From NCBI GenBank assembly GCA_045599185.1, contig JAZRVO010000012.1:338624-402623 (forward strand): a stretch of 64,000 bases of DNA, in the 5' to 3' direction. The translations under genes and the position numbers were made by a program. Each line of letters starts with the position of its first letter. Position 1 is the stretch's first letter. The notes under the pieces are model-generated. The model did not search any database, had not been told where the DNA came from, and saw only the letters and a program-made list of their open reading frames with translations. This DNA comes from UBA1240 sp045599185. Lineage in GTDB: Bacteria; Spirochaetota; Spirochaetia; Treponematales; Treponemataceae. Below are positions 33,598 through 41,619 of the stretch, piece after piece.

Positions 33598-34608
33598 CTA
33601 AAAGTAAAAAATGTTTATTTTGCCGGTAAACGCAAAGCCTGCCTTTATGTAGGCTTTCTGCGCCGGCAGGTTTTGGGTTTTTACAAAAAGCACCGGCTTT
33701 TTTTTCTGTTCGTTTAAAATGGTGCAAAGCCTGTAAATGCCAAACCCGGCAAGCCCTTTTCCGCGGTAATTTGGCAAAGTGTAAACGCCGCCAATCTGGC
33801 AGTGGTTAAAGCCCTGGGCATTTGTTCCGGTTTTTGCAATTGCTTCGCCTGCAAAATAAATGGCAAAAACCTGCTGTTTTTTTAGGGCAACTTCAAGGTT
33901 TTTCAGGCAACTTTCGGGCTCGTGTTCGGAACAGGGCGGAAGAACTTCTTCTATTTCGTAGCCTTTTTGCAGCAGGTAAAGCTGGTCACGGTTTTCCGGT
34001 GAACAGGGACAAAACTGAACGCAATCGTAAAGTTTCTGTTCCATAAAAATTTTTTCATCCTTTGCCCGGTTCAGCTGTTCCATAAAAAAATAAGTGCGGT
34101 GGCAGCTTGGTTTTTTATCAAAAATGGAAGCAAACATGCTGGTGCTTTTTGCTTCGCCAATCATGCCGTAAACCTGATTTTTTTCAAAAACCGGCTGCAA
34201 AAGCCGCTTTAAAGGCAAAAAATCTTCTTCGCCGGAAAAAACGGCATTTTCAAAAAAATCAGTATCGCCTGGAATTGTGATGCATGGCGCAAAGATGCCG
34301 GTTTGCCACAAGGCCGGAAAGCAGTGAAAAAGCGTGCCGCCCGGGCATGAAGCAAAAAGTCCGTAAATTTCCTGATGTTTTTTTACCATGTAAAGGTTTG
34401 CCATTATACGGCGGGCGGAAAGTATCCGGCCTTTTTTTAGCAGGGTTAAGGTTTCTACAAACTGACCGGATAAGCCCATCGCCATTTTTTCGTAATTTTT
34501 TATAAAAGCGGCGGCCTTATTTAAGTTTCTTTCGTTTATGTTTTCCAGTGTAAAAACATTCTGGTTTTCCGCGCTGCAAAATTCGTTCGTTTTTTTGTTT
34601 TCTTTCAT
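33598..34608 (-). CDS. GNAT-family acetyltransferase
   Basis: The 336-residue protein has its acetyl-CoA fold at the C terminus: GGVYTLPNYRGKGLAGFGIY near residue 270 (motif A, RGKGLA) and LFVKTQNLPAQKAYIKAGF near 305 (motif B). The N-terminal two-thirds is a helical region rich in Cys and Phe that I do not recognise, similar in layout to the DUF4081-GNAT proteins. It starts 7 bases after the GH3 gene ends and is probably cotranscribed with trxB and the GH3 gene. The substrate is unknown. Confidence 0.8.
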   Translation of the reverse strand: MKENKKTNEFCSAENQNVFTLENINERNLNKAAAFIKNYEKMAMGLSGQFVETLTLLKKGRILSARRIMANLYMVKKHQEIYGLFASCPGGTLFHCFPALWQTGIFAPCITIPGDTDFFENAVFSGEEDFLPLKRLLQPVFEKNQVYGMIGEAKSTSMFASIFDKKPSCHRTYFFMEQLNRAKDEKIFMEQKLYDCVQFCPCSPENRDQLYLLQKGYEIEEVLPPCSEHEPESCLKNLEVALKKQQVFAIYFAGEAIAKTGTNAQGFNHCQIGGVYTLPNYRGKGLAGFGIYRLCTILNEQKKKPVLFVKTQNLPAQKAYIKAGFAFTGKINIFYF

Positions 34609-34615
34609 TTTTTTT

Positions 34616-36427
34616 CTAGTTCAAGCTGAAATTCTGGCTTTCCGGGTTCTGGTAAAAAAGTGGCAAAACGCCCTGGGGCACATAATCGCCTGCAATTGCC
34701 GCAAATGCCGCCCTAAACGAAAAATCCGAATAGCTGTAGCACATTAAAATTGAATTTGCCCATTCAAAACCCTGCATAACCGGCACCGGCGATAAAGCCG
34801 AAACCACAATTACTTTTGCCTTTGTACCTTTTAAAGCCTTTGCAACTTCTGCCGAAGCCTGGTTTGGCACAAGATAAATGATTGTGTCGTAATTATTTGC
34901 AATGTTCTGCAATCGTGTCTGGGCGGCAAGCCGTTCTGCGACGTTTGGCGTGTATTTTACGTACATCAGTTCTGCGCCGGGATATTTTTTTATTCCCTCG
35001 TCAAAAAATTCCTGAAACTGCGCCACAAAAAGCACTTTGCCTGCTTCGTTCGGCAGAATAGGGAAATTGCCTTTTTTGTACAAAGTCATGGAACGGCATG
35101 CCTGTTCCATGAAAAATTTCGTGCCGTCCCTGTCGGGCACAAGTTCCGAAATTTTTTCAATTTCCGGAAAAATCGGTACAAAATTTTCGCCTTTAAAATA
35201 TTCCATTTTTGTGCGCAAAACCAGTTCGGCAGAATGCTGAACCGTGCGGCGGAACGCTGGCATTGTACGCATTTTTTCAAGGTTGCTTGTCCACAAGGCG
35301 GCGTTTATTTGCGGCGTTGTGCTGGAACACAGAATGTTGTTTCCGGCATCGATTGCCAGCGTAAAAGCTTCGGACAAGCCGCCTGCAAAAGTTGTCGCGC
35401 CGTTCATCATCATGTCGTCGCTTATAACAAGCCCTTCAAATCCAAGATTCTGGCGCAGAATGGTTTTTATGAAAGTTTTTGAAAGCGAAGCCGGTTCTTC
35501 ATTGTGGGTAATCTGGGGAAATGCAAGGTGCCCGGTCATTATTGCCGGAATGCCGCCGTTTATAAGCTTTTCAAATGGAAAAAGTTCCCGGTTAAAAAGG
35601 GTTTCCCGGTCAATGTCAATAACCGGCAATTTCCCGTGAGAATCCAGATCCGTGTCGCCGTGGCCGGGGAAGTGCTTTGCCGTTGGTAAAACACCGGCTT
35701 TTAAGCTGCCTGCCACAAAAGCGTTTGCCAAAATTGCCACCTGTTCAGCATTTTCACCAAAAGAACGGGGGCCGATTACGGAAGAATCGTGGTTGGTGTA
35801 AAGGTCTACGGCCGGGGCAAAGTTCATGTTAATGCCCAAAGCCCTTAATTCCTTGGAAATGTAATAGCCGGTGTAAAAAGCGTCCTGCGGATAAGCGCTT
35901 GCACCGATTGCTAGGTTTCCCGGCGTGTCGCTGGTTGTGCCCTTCACGTGGCGAATCCAGCCGCCTTCCTGGTCGGTTGCAACGTAAAGCGGAATGCGGA
36001 ATCGGCCGTTCATTGATTTTTGCTGCAAGGTTGTGATGTTTTTGGCAACAAGTTCCACGTCGTCCGTGTTCCAGCCGAAAATTTTAATGCTGCCGATATT
36101 CCGCTGTTCAACCCAGTAAGTAACCAGTTTGCTTGGTTCTGCGCCCGCCCAGCCAAACATGAACATTTGCGCCAGAAGTTCTTCGTCACTCATCCGGTTT
36201 GCAATTTCTGCGGCAAGAATTTCTGCCGGGTAATCGCTCCAAAAGTCCAGATTCTGATCTTCCCGGGCTTTTTGCGCCAGTTCTTCTGTGTTCTGGCCGG
36301 CATTTTCTTCATTCAATTGAATGGAAGAAGGGCTTGCGGCGTTTTGTCTCAACCGGGCTTTACACCCAAAAAGCGAAAAACTGAAAAGGCAAAAAATTAA
36401 AAAAGCTGAATATCGGTTTTTTTTCAT
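34616..36427 (-). CDS. GH3 beta-N-acetylhexosaminidase-like lipoprotein
   Basis: ATG 36427 lies one base after the trxB stop and starts a lipoprotein signal with lipobox LFGC; a longer reading from 36550 overlaps trxB. The 603-residue mature domain is GH3 of the NagZ type, with ATDQEGGWIRH, the signature KHFPGHGDTDLDSH (general acid His) and nucleophile region VISDDMMM. A C-terminal domain of about 190 residues follows, as in longer GH3 enzymes. It should release N-acetylglucosamine from muropeptides or glycans at the cell surface. It forms an operon with trxB and the GNAT gene. Confidence 0.9.
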   Translation of the reverse strand: MKKNRYSAFLIFCLFSFSLFGCKARLRQNAASPSSIQLNEENAGQNTEELAQKAREDQNLDFWSDYPAEILAAEIANRMSDEELLAQMFMFGWAGAEPSKLVTYWVEQRNIGSIKIFGWNTDDVELVAKNITTLQQKSMNGRFRIPLYVATDQEGGWIRHVKGTTSDTPGNLAIGASAYPQDAFYTGYYISKELRALGINMNFAPAVDLYTNHDSSVIGPRSFGENAEQVAILANAFVAGSLKAGVLPTAKHFPGHGDTDLDSHGKLPVIDIDRETLFNRELFPFEKLINGGIPAIMTGHLAFPQITHNEEPASLSKTFIKTILRQNLGFEGLVISDDMMMNGATTFAGGLSEAFTLAIDAGNNILCSSTTPQINAALWTSNLEKMRTMPAFRRTVQHSAELVLRTKMEYFKGENFVPIFPEIEKISELVPDRDGTKFFMEQACRSMTLYKKGNFPILPNEAGKVLFVAQFQEFFDEGIKKYPGAELMYVKYTPNVAERLAAQTRLQNIANNYDTIIYLVPNQASAEVAKALKGTKAKVIVVSALSPVPVMQGFEWANSILMCYSYSDFSFRAAFAAIAGDYVPQGVLPLFYQNPESQNFSLN

Positions 36428-36428
36428 T

Positions 36429-37349
36429 CTATTTTGTCTGCTGAATATAAAGTTCTGCACCGCGGGCTGCATAAGCACCGTCGGCCGCGGCCGTAACAAC
36501 CTGCCTGAATGGTTTGGCGCGCAAATCGCCTGCGCAAAACAAACCGGCAATTGAAGTCATCATGTTTTCGTCAGTTATAATGTAACCGCCTGCATCCCGG
36601 CGCGCCATTTCAATAAGTTCGTTCTGCGGTTCCATTCCTACAAAAATAAAAACGGCCGCAGTTTCTAAACGTGTTTCTTCGCCTGTCCGGGTGTCTTTCA
36701 GCAGAATTGATTCAACTTTGCCGTTGCCTTCTATTTTTACGGGCACTTTATTAAAAAGTGGCTTGATGTGGGGATTTTTTAGGGCGCGTTCTGCTACTGC
36801 GGCCTGGGCGCGCAGTGTGTCCCGGCGGTGAACAAGGTAAACGCAGTCGCTTAAATTGGCCAAAAAGCTGGCTTCATCGCAGGCTGCATCGCCGCCGCCA
36901 ATTACAACCATCGGTTTGTTCCTGAAAAAAGGGCCGTCACAGGTGGCGCAGTAACTTACGCCGCGTCCGGTAAGTTCTGCTTCGCCGGGTATGCCTAAAT
37001 TGCGGTGTTTTGCGCCTGTGGCAACAAGCAGTGCCTTGGCCGTAAACTGGTCTTTTTCGGTTTTTATTACAAAAAGCCCCTTGCACTTGTCAATTGACTG
37101 AACCTTGCCCGAAAAAAACTGGGCACCAAATGCCTGCGCCTGTTTGTGCATGGTCTGGGAAAATTCAAAGCCGTTTACTGCCGGAAAAATGCCGGGATAA
37201 TTTTCCAGTTCGTTTATTAAAAGGGCCTGTCCGCCTTTTGTGCTGGATTCGATAACTGCGGTTTTAAGGTTGGCGCGTGCGCCGTACTGGGCGGCTGTTA
37301 AACCGGCAGCACCGGCACCAATAATTACAAAGTCAAAATCTTGTTGCAT
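36429..37349 (-). CDS. trxB: Thioredoxin reductase
   Basis: The 306-residue flavoprotein has FAD motif GAGAAGL at 11-17, redox pair Cys134-Ala-Thr-Cys137, NADPH motif VIGGGDAACDEA near 158 and the C-terminal FAD segment GLFCAGDLR. It reduces thioredoxin with NADPH in the cytoplasm. There is no Shine-Dalgarno. The promoter at 37358-37386 places the -10 eight bases before ATG 37349, so a leaderless mRNA is expected. It is first in an operon with GH3 and GNAT genes. Confidence 0.95.
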   Translation of the reverse strand: MQQDFDFVIIGAGAAGLTAAQYGARANLKTAVIESSTKGGQALLINELENYPGIFPAVNGFEFSQTMHKQAQAFGAQFFSGKVQSIDKCKGLFVIKTEKDQFTAKALLVATGAKHRNLGIPGEAELTGRGVSYCATCDGPFFRNKPMVVIGGGDAACDEASFLANLSDCVYLVHRRDTLRAQAAVAERALKNPHIKPLFNKVPVKIEGNGKVESILLKDTRTGEETRLETAAVFIFVGMEPQNELIEMARRDAGGYIITDENMMTSIAGLFCAGDLRAKPFRQVVTAAADGAYAARGAELYIQQTK

Positions 37350-37357
37350 AACGCTTT

Positions 37358-37386
37358 AGCATATAAAATTTTCGCCTTTCGCTCAA
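37358..37386 (-). promoter_or_regulatory. Promoter of trxB
   Basis: On the minus strand: TTGAGC (37381-37386), 17-base spacer, TATGCT (37358-37363), then 8 bases to the start codon. Confidence 0.55.
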
Positions 37387-37391
37387 CATCT

Positions 37392-37591
37392 TGTGCCATT
37401 TGAATTATCTGTTGCTGCCACTTGGTGTAAGCACAAGCCATAGTTTTGCTTTCGCAAAACTACGGTATTTATCAGCGATTGCCTGTGCCATTTGAATTAT
37501 CTGTTACTGCCACTTGGTGTAAGCACAAGCCATAGTTTTTGCTTTCGCAAAACTACAGTATTTATCAGCAATTGCCTGTGCCATTTGAATT
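37392..37591. repeat. 92-bp intergenic tandem repeat, two full copies and a 15-bp third
   Basis: Units begin at 37392, 37484 and 37577 with TGTGCCATTTGAATT. Copies 1 and 2 differ at a few single positions and one extra T. Each full copy holds a hairpin whose minus-strand form has a 9-12 base stem closed by a GAAA tetraloop (around 37440-37470 and 37531-37558). It fills most of the gap between the divergent promoters of trxB and the 37668 gene. Confidence 0.9.
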
Positions 37592-37631
37592 TTTTTCTGG
37601 CTTACAAATGATGATTTTTTGCTGGTGGCGT

Positions 37632-37660
37632 TTGCAATAAATCTGCGCAAAGGTTAAAAT
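37632..37660 (+). promoter_or_regulatory. Promoter of the 37668 gene
   Basis: TTGCAA (37632-37637), 17-base spacer, TAAAAT (37655-37660), then 7 bases to ATG 37668; predicts a leaderless mRNA. Confidence 0.55.
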
Positions 37661-37667
37661 TGTTTTT

Positions 37668-38192
37668 ATGAATCAAGAAACTTTGTATATTTTAATTCCT
37701 GTGTGTGCGCTGGCACTGGCGACGGTTTTTGCTTTTAGCGGTTTTGGGCAAATAAAAAAACAGCTGGCAATTTTGGGCGAATGCCAGAAGCCGCTTACTC
37801 AAACCGCAAGCAAAAAGTTTATTCCGCTTTTGCTTTTGTGCCTTATTATAATTGGCCTTTTGTTTTTTGTGCGTTTTGAAATTATGGTGCAGGCAATTTT
37901 GGGCGCGTGTGCCGCCCTTGCAGTGAAAATTGTTGTTCAGGATACGCTTTTGCAAAAACGCAACGGTGTTTACCAGAACGGGCTTATAGCTTGCGGCAAT
38001 TTGTATTTAAAAGAAGATTTTGTCTCTTTTCCTTCGTTTAATTACGAAAAAAGTGACGATGACGAAAAAAGTTATGTGCCGGATAACATGCTGAAAGCCG
38101 TTACCAACAGCAAAGGCGTAATTTATTTGGAATTTGCAAGCACGCAGGATTGCAATGAAGCAAGCGAACTGCTGAAAAAGTGGAAGCTTTAG
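37668..38192 (+). CDS. Membrane protein of unknown function
   Basis: The 174-residue protein has hydrophobic segments near residues 6-26, 51-68 and 72-90, then a soluble C-terminal 80 residues (LYLKEDFVSFPSF and later). I recognise no family. It has its own promoter and terminator. The start ATG 37668 is supported by the promoter position rather than by a ribosome site. Confidence 0.65.
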   Translation: MNQETLYILIPVCALALATVFAFSGFGQIKKQLAILGECQKPLTQTASKKFIPLLLLCLIIIGLLFFVRFEIMVQAILGACAALAVKIVVQDTLLQKRNGVYQNGLIACGNLYLKEDFVSFPSFNYEKSDDDEKSYVPDNMLKAVTNSKGVIYLEFASTQDCNEASELLKKWKL

Positions 38193-38217
38193 AAAACTGA
38201 TTTTAGAACTTTGACCG

Positions 38218-38268
38218 AAAGCCGGATTTTGCAGGATTTTAGTGCGCAGAATCCGGCTTTTTGTTTTT
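38218..38268 (+). terminator. Terminator of the 37668 gene
   Basis: AAAGCCGGATT (38218-38228) pairs with 38250-38260, with T-rich sequence after it. Confidence 0.8.
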
Positions 38269-38280
38269 TTAAAAGTGAAG

Positions 38281-38312
38281 CAATTTACAATTTGCAAGGC
38301 TTTTGTAAATTG
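38281..38312. repeat. 10-base inverted repeat
   Basis: CAATTTACAA at 38281-38290 pairs with 38303-38312. It lies between two terminators; role unknown. Confidence 0.5.
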
Positions 38313-38363
38313 TAAAATCGCCCGGTTGTGGAAGGATTTTTCACATTGGCGGTTTAAAACAAA

Positions 38364-38392
38364 AAAGCACAAAGCTTTTAACTTTGTGCTTT
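38364..38392 (-). terminator. Terminator of the tRNA-Cys gene
   Basis: AAAGCACAAAG (38364-38374) pairs with 38382-38392; a T-run follows on the minus strand. It begins two bases past the tRNA 3' end. Confidence 0.85.
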
Positions 38393-38394
38393 AA

Positions 38395-38465
38395 GGCGTC
38401 GAGCAGATTCGAACTGCTGCATGACGGTTTTGCAGACCGGTCCCTTACCACTTGGGTACGACGCC
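38395..38465 (-). tRNA. tRNA-Cys (GCA)
   Basis: On the minus strand the 71-base cloverleaf has acceptor GGCGTCG/CGACGCC, a D arm with CCC/GGG, anticodon loop CTGCAAA (GCA) and T arm AGCAG-TTCGAAT-CTGCT. The anticodon stem has four good pairs and a C-U mismatch at its top. The base after the acceptor is U, the discriminator expected for tRNA-Cys. CCA is not encoded. Confidence 0.95.
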
Positions 38466-38551
38466 AATTGATGTGAAAATATTACCAAAAATGCGTTTTT
38501 ATGTCTAGTAGCAAAGTTGGTAAACCTTAAAAAATCTGCATTTTGCGTGTT

Positions 38552-39082
38552 TTATTTATTCATTTTTGCCTTAAACAGCGCAAAAGCCTTTTTGTGTGAT
38601 TCAAACGGAAAATTGTTTGCGTCTATTTTTTCAATTTCAATCAGGCGGCAGTTTTCGGCTTCACCATCCTGCGGCTTAACCTTTGCCAAAAGTTCTTCGG
38701 CCGTGCCTGCAAAACTTGCTGAGTAAAAAGCGTCGCAGGTGTTGTAAACAACGCCCTTGTACGGGTAAACATTTGGAAAACTAGTCAGATATTCAATTTT
38801 TTCCGGTACAATTCCAACTTCTTCAAAACATTCACGCCTGCAGGCTTCTTCTAAACTTTCTGCAGGGTTTACAAAACCGCCGGGCAAACCGTATTTGCCT
38901 TTGCCCGGTTCTTTGGTGCGGGTAAAAGCCAGCAGCTTGCCCTTACAGTGCAGGAAAAGTGCCACGGCGGCGGCGGTGTTGTGGTAAAGCTTGTAGCTGC
39001 ATTCGTCGCACTGCCACTTTATGCCTTCAATCGTTTTAATTTTCGTACTGCCGCAATTGGGGCAAAACTTAAATTCGTTCAT
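38552..39082 (-). CDS. Nudix hydrolase with zinc ribbon
   Basis: The 176-residue protein starts with a zinc ribbon (Cys7, Cys10, Cys25, Cys28). It then has a Nudix domain whose box fits GX5EX7REUXEEXGU: GFVNPAESLEEACRRECFEE then VGI. Such proteins hydrolyse nucleoside diphosphate derivatives; the zinc ribbon is also seen in NudC-like and ADP-ribose-type Nudix proteins. The substrate is not determinable. GGAGG precedes ATG 39082, 15 bases after the ECF gene. Confidence 0.9.
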   Translation of the reverse strand: MNEFKFCPNCGSTKIKTIEGIKWQCDECSYKLYHNTAAAVALFLHCKGKLLAFTRTKEPGKGKYGLPGGFVNPAESLEEACRRECFEEVGIVPEKIEYLTSFPNVYPYKGVVYNTCDAFYSASFAGTAEELLAKVKPQDGEAENCRLIEIEKIDANNFPFESHKKAFALFKAKMNK

Positions 39083-39097
39083 AAATCCTCCACAATT

Positions 39098-41443
39098 CTA
39101 GTGATAGTACCTTGCTTCCAAAGCCTCGGCAAAGGTTTCGGCGCGTTTTAAGGTGCGTATAATCAGCGGAACAAAAATAGGGATAAGGCTTTTTACTTTT
39201 GCCATAAAACCCGGCTTTCGTTTTTTGCCGGATTTTTCAGCTTTTTTCGCCTTTTTTTCTTTTTCTGCCGGTTTAAAATCGCCGCCGCTTCGTACAAGCT
39301 GGGGCTTAATAATCGAAGCAGCTTCTTCCATTAAAAGAGGAACAAATCTGAAAATCGTACTCATTCCAAGCGAAACGTGCTGAACCGGAAGCCCGAAAAG
39401 TGCAAAAGGTTTCAAAAGAGCGTTCATTCCGTCCAGAATGTCTGGTTCATCGGCCGAATACATAAAAACCGAAAGGCAGAAAAGGGCGGTTAAAAAATGC
39501 AGAATCGTCCGAAGACTCAGTTCAATTTTTGTGCTGGTTACGCAGACAAAGGCTTTTTGCCACAAAACTGTGTCGCCTGCGTCGGCCGGAAAAAATGCCA
39601 GCTGGAAAAGGAAGAAAAAGCACAGCCACGGCAAAACGGCAAAGAAACTTTTTATAAGTTTTTTTACCGGAAATTTTGCAAGGCACGCGTAAAAAAGCGC
39701 CGCGCCGCAAATAACGGTTAGCAGCTGAAGGTTTTTTAAAACAAGGTTGCACGTCATAAATCCAAGCATAATCAGCCATTTGGCAAGGGGCGGCAGTTTG
39801 TGCGCAAGGGTTTCTTTTTTGCAGTAAAAGCCCATGCCGCTTGTTGAAAAATTCTGCAAGATTGCAGCTTCTTCAAAAGGCTGCTGAATTTTTAAGCTGC
39901 TGCCGGTTTGGTTACTGGCTGTGCCGCCGTTTTTAACCGCAGGAAGTGCAAAATTGCAAGTATCTTCCATTATATTGCCGTTTTTTATAACAATTTTTCT
40001 GTCGGCGGCGGCGGCTTCTTCGCTTCGGTGCGTAGAAAACACTACGGTTTTTCCTTGTGCGCACAAAAGCCTGAACATTTTAAAAACCGCGCTGCAACTT
40101 TGGGGATCAAGTCCTGCGGTCGGTTCATCAAAAAGGAAAATATCAGCGTTAAGGGCAATTATGCCTGCCAGTGCCACTTTGCGTTTCTGTCCGCCGCTTA
40201 AAGTTCTAATCGGTTTGTCAGCAAATGTTTCAAACGGAATGGCCGCACTTTCCATTGCGTTTTTTACGCAGTTTTTAAGGGCTTTGCCTTTTAACCCCTG
40301 TTTTCGCGGCCCGTAGGCAACGTCGTCAGCGGCAAATTCTTCAAAAAGTGCGTTTACGCAGTCCTGCAAAGCCAGCACCGGGCGGCTTTTTGCAAGAATT
40401 TCACCGTTTTCAGCCTGCAAAAGCCCGGCCGCAATTTCAAAAAGGGTGCTTTTGCCGCAGCCCGAAGGCCCCATTAAGGCACACAGGCTGCCCTGTTTAA
40501 TTGAAAGGCTGAAATCCGTAAAAATCTTCTGCTGTTCCGGGTAGGCAAAGGAAATGTTCTTGAACTGCAGAACGGTTTCGCCGGTTTGATCCGCACCGCT
40601 TTTTTCAGCCTGTCCAGTTTTTTCTGCAAAACAGCCATCGGGCAAATGGTAGTCGGTTTTAAAAAAGTCATTGTTCTGCAAAAATTCTTCAGTTGCACCG
40701 TCAAATTCAAGTGTGCCGCTGCGCAAAAAAATAACCCGTTCTGCTTTTTCTACTTCCTGCCGGTTGTGGCTTATGCTTAAAACCGTTCCGCCTTTTGCGT
40801 GCCAGCTGTCGGCAAATTGCAAAATTTCTTCACGGCCTTTCGGGTCTATCATGGACAAAGCTTCGTCAAGAACCAGCAGGCTGGGACTTAGTGCAAGAAT
40901 ACCGGCCAGTGCCAGTTTCTGTTTTTGTCCGCCAGAAAGGCTGCCGCTTTTACGCCCGGCAAGTTCCAGAATGCCGCACAAATCCAGCGCCATTTCGGCA
41001 CGTTTTTCACATTCTTCAGGCGAATAATGCAGGTTTTGCGGGCCAAAAACCGTGTCGCGCTTTAAAATGCTTGCGACAATCTGGTCTTTCGGGTCTTGCA
41101 TAACCATTCCGCTGGGCACATGGCAAAATCCTTCAAATTCATTTGAAAGGCCAGTGCCTTTCTGTTTTTCGCCGGTTTCTGCTTTTCCTTCATATTGCGA
41201 AATTGTGAAAGTTTTGAAAAAATTTTCATCTTTATAGGCTGTGCCGTAAATTTTGCCGCCTTGTACCGGCAAAAGGCCGCAGATAAGGCGTGCTAAAGTG
41301 CTTTTACCGCTGCCGTTTGTTCCGGTAATTGCCACGTATTCGCCTTCGTTTATTTCAAAAGAAACATTGTTTACGGCTTTGTAATTTTCGACGTTTTCAT
41401 TTTCGTATGCAAAGCTTAAATCTTCAACTTTTAAAAATTCCAT
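39098..41443 (-). CDS. One-chain ECF transporter energy module (EcfA-EcfA-EcfT fusion)
   Basis: The 781-residue protein joins two ABC ATPases and a T component. ATPase 1 (about 1-255) has Walker A GTNGSGKST, signature LSGGQKQK and LVLDEALSMID. ATPase 2 (about 290-490) has GPSGCGKST, LSGGQKRK and LFDEPTAGLD. Residues about 545-781 have several membrane segments and an EcfT-like end with coupling motifs LVRSGGDF and ALEARYYH. It should energise import of vitamins or metals by separate S components, none of which is in the window. ATG 41443 lacks a Shine-Dalgarno; TTTAAA-17-TAAATT just upstream suggests a leaderless mRNA. It is cotranscribed with the Nudix gene. Confidence 0.9.
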   Translation of the reverse strand: MEFLKVEDLSFAYENENVENYKAVNNVSFEINEGEYVAITGTNGSGKSTLARLICGLLPVQGGKIYGTAYKDENFFKTFTISQYEGKAETGEKQKGTGLSNEFEGFCHVPSGMVMQDPKDQIVASILKRDTVFGPQNLHYSPEECEKRAEMALDLCGILELAGRKSGSLSGGQKQKLALAGILALSPSLLVLDEALSMIDPKGREEILQFADSWHAKGGTVLSISHNRQEVEKAERVIFLRSGTLEFDGATEEFLQNNDFFKTDYHLPDGCFAEKTGQAEKSGADQTGETVLQFKNISFAYPEQQKIFTDFSLSIKQGSLCALMGPSGCGKSTLFEIAAGLLQAENGEILAKSRPVLALQDCVNALFEEFAADDVAYGPRKQGLKGKALKNCVKNAMESAAIPFETFADKPIRTLSGGQKRKVALAGIIALNADIFLFDEPTAGLDPQSCSAVFKMFRLLCAQGKTVVFSTHRSEEAAAADRKIVIKNGNIMEDTCNFALPAVKNGGTASNQTGSSLKIQQPFEEAAILQNFSTSGMGFYCKKETLAHKLPPLAKWLIMLGFMTCNLVLKNLQLLTVICGAALFYACLAKFPVKKLIKSFFAVLPWLCFFFLFQLAFFPADAGDTVLWQKAFVCVTSTKIELSLRTILHFLTALFCLSVFMYSADEPDILDGMNALLKPFALFGLPVQHVSLGMSTIFRFVPLLMEEAASIIKPQLVRSGGDFKPAEKEKKAKKAEKSGKKRKPGFMAKVKSLIPIFVPLIIRTLKRAETFAEALEARYYH

Positions 41444-41579
41444 GCAGGCAATTTACCGTAAAAAACGTTTTTTTTAAAGCTTGAAAACCTGCAAAAACCG
41501 GCGGTTTTGCTGAACTTTTCGTTAAAATTGTAAAATTCGGAACTTTTTTATTTTTCACCGTTTTTACACGAAGAAACAA

Positions 41580-41608
41580 TTGAAAAAAACTGAAAAAATC
41601 GTTATATT
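41580..41608 (+). promoter_or_regulatory. Promoter of carA
   Basis: TTGAAA (41580-41585), 17-base spacer, TATATT (41603-41608), 11 bases before ATG 41620. The stretch AAAAATCGTTATAT also occurs in the glnA promoter. Confidence 0.65.
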
Positions 41609-41619
41609 TTGGCTTTAGT

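Noticed and set aside
37392..37591. CRISPR array
   Set aside because: The units abut with a 92-93 base period and have no distinct spacers, and no cas genes are near.
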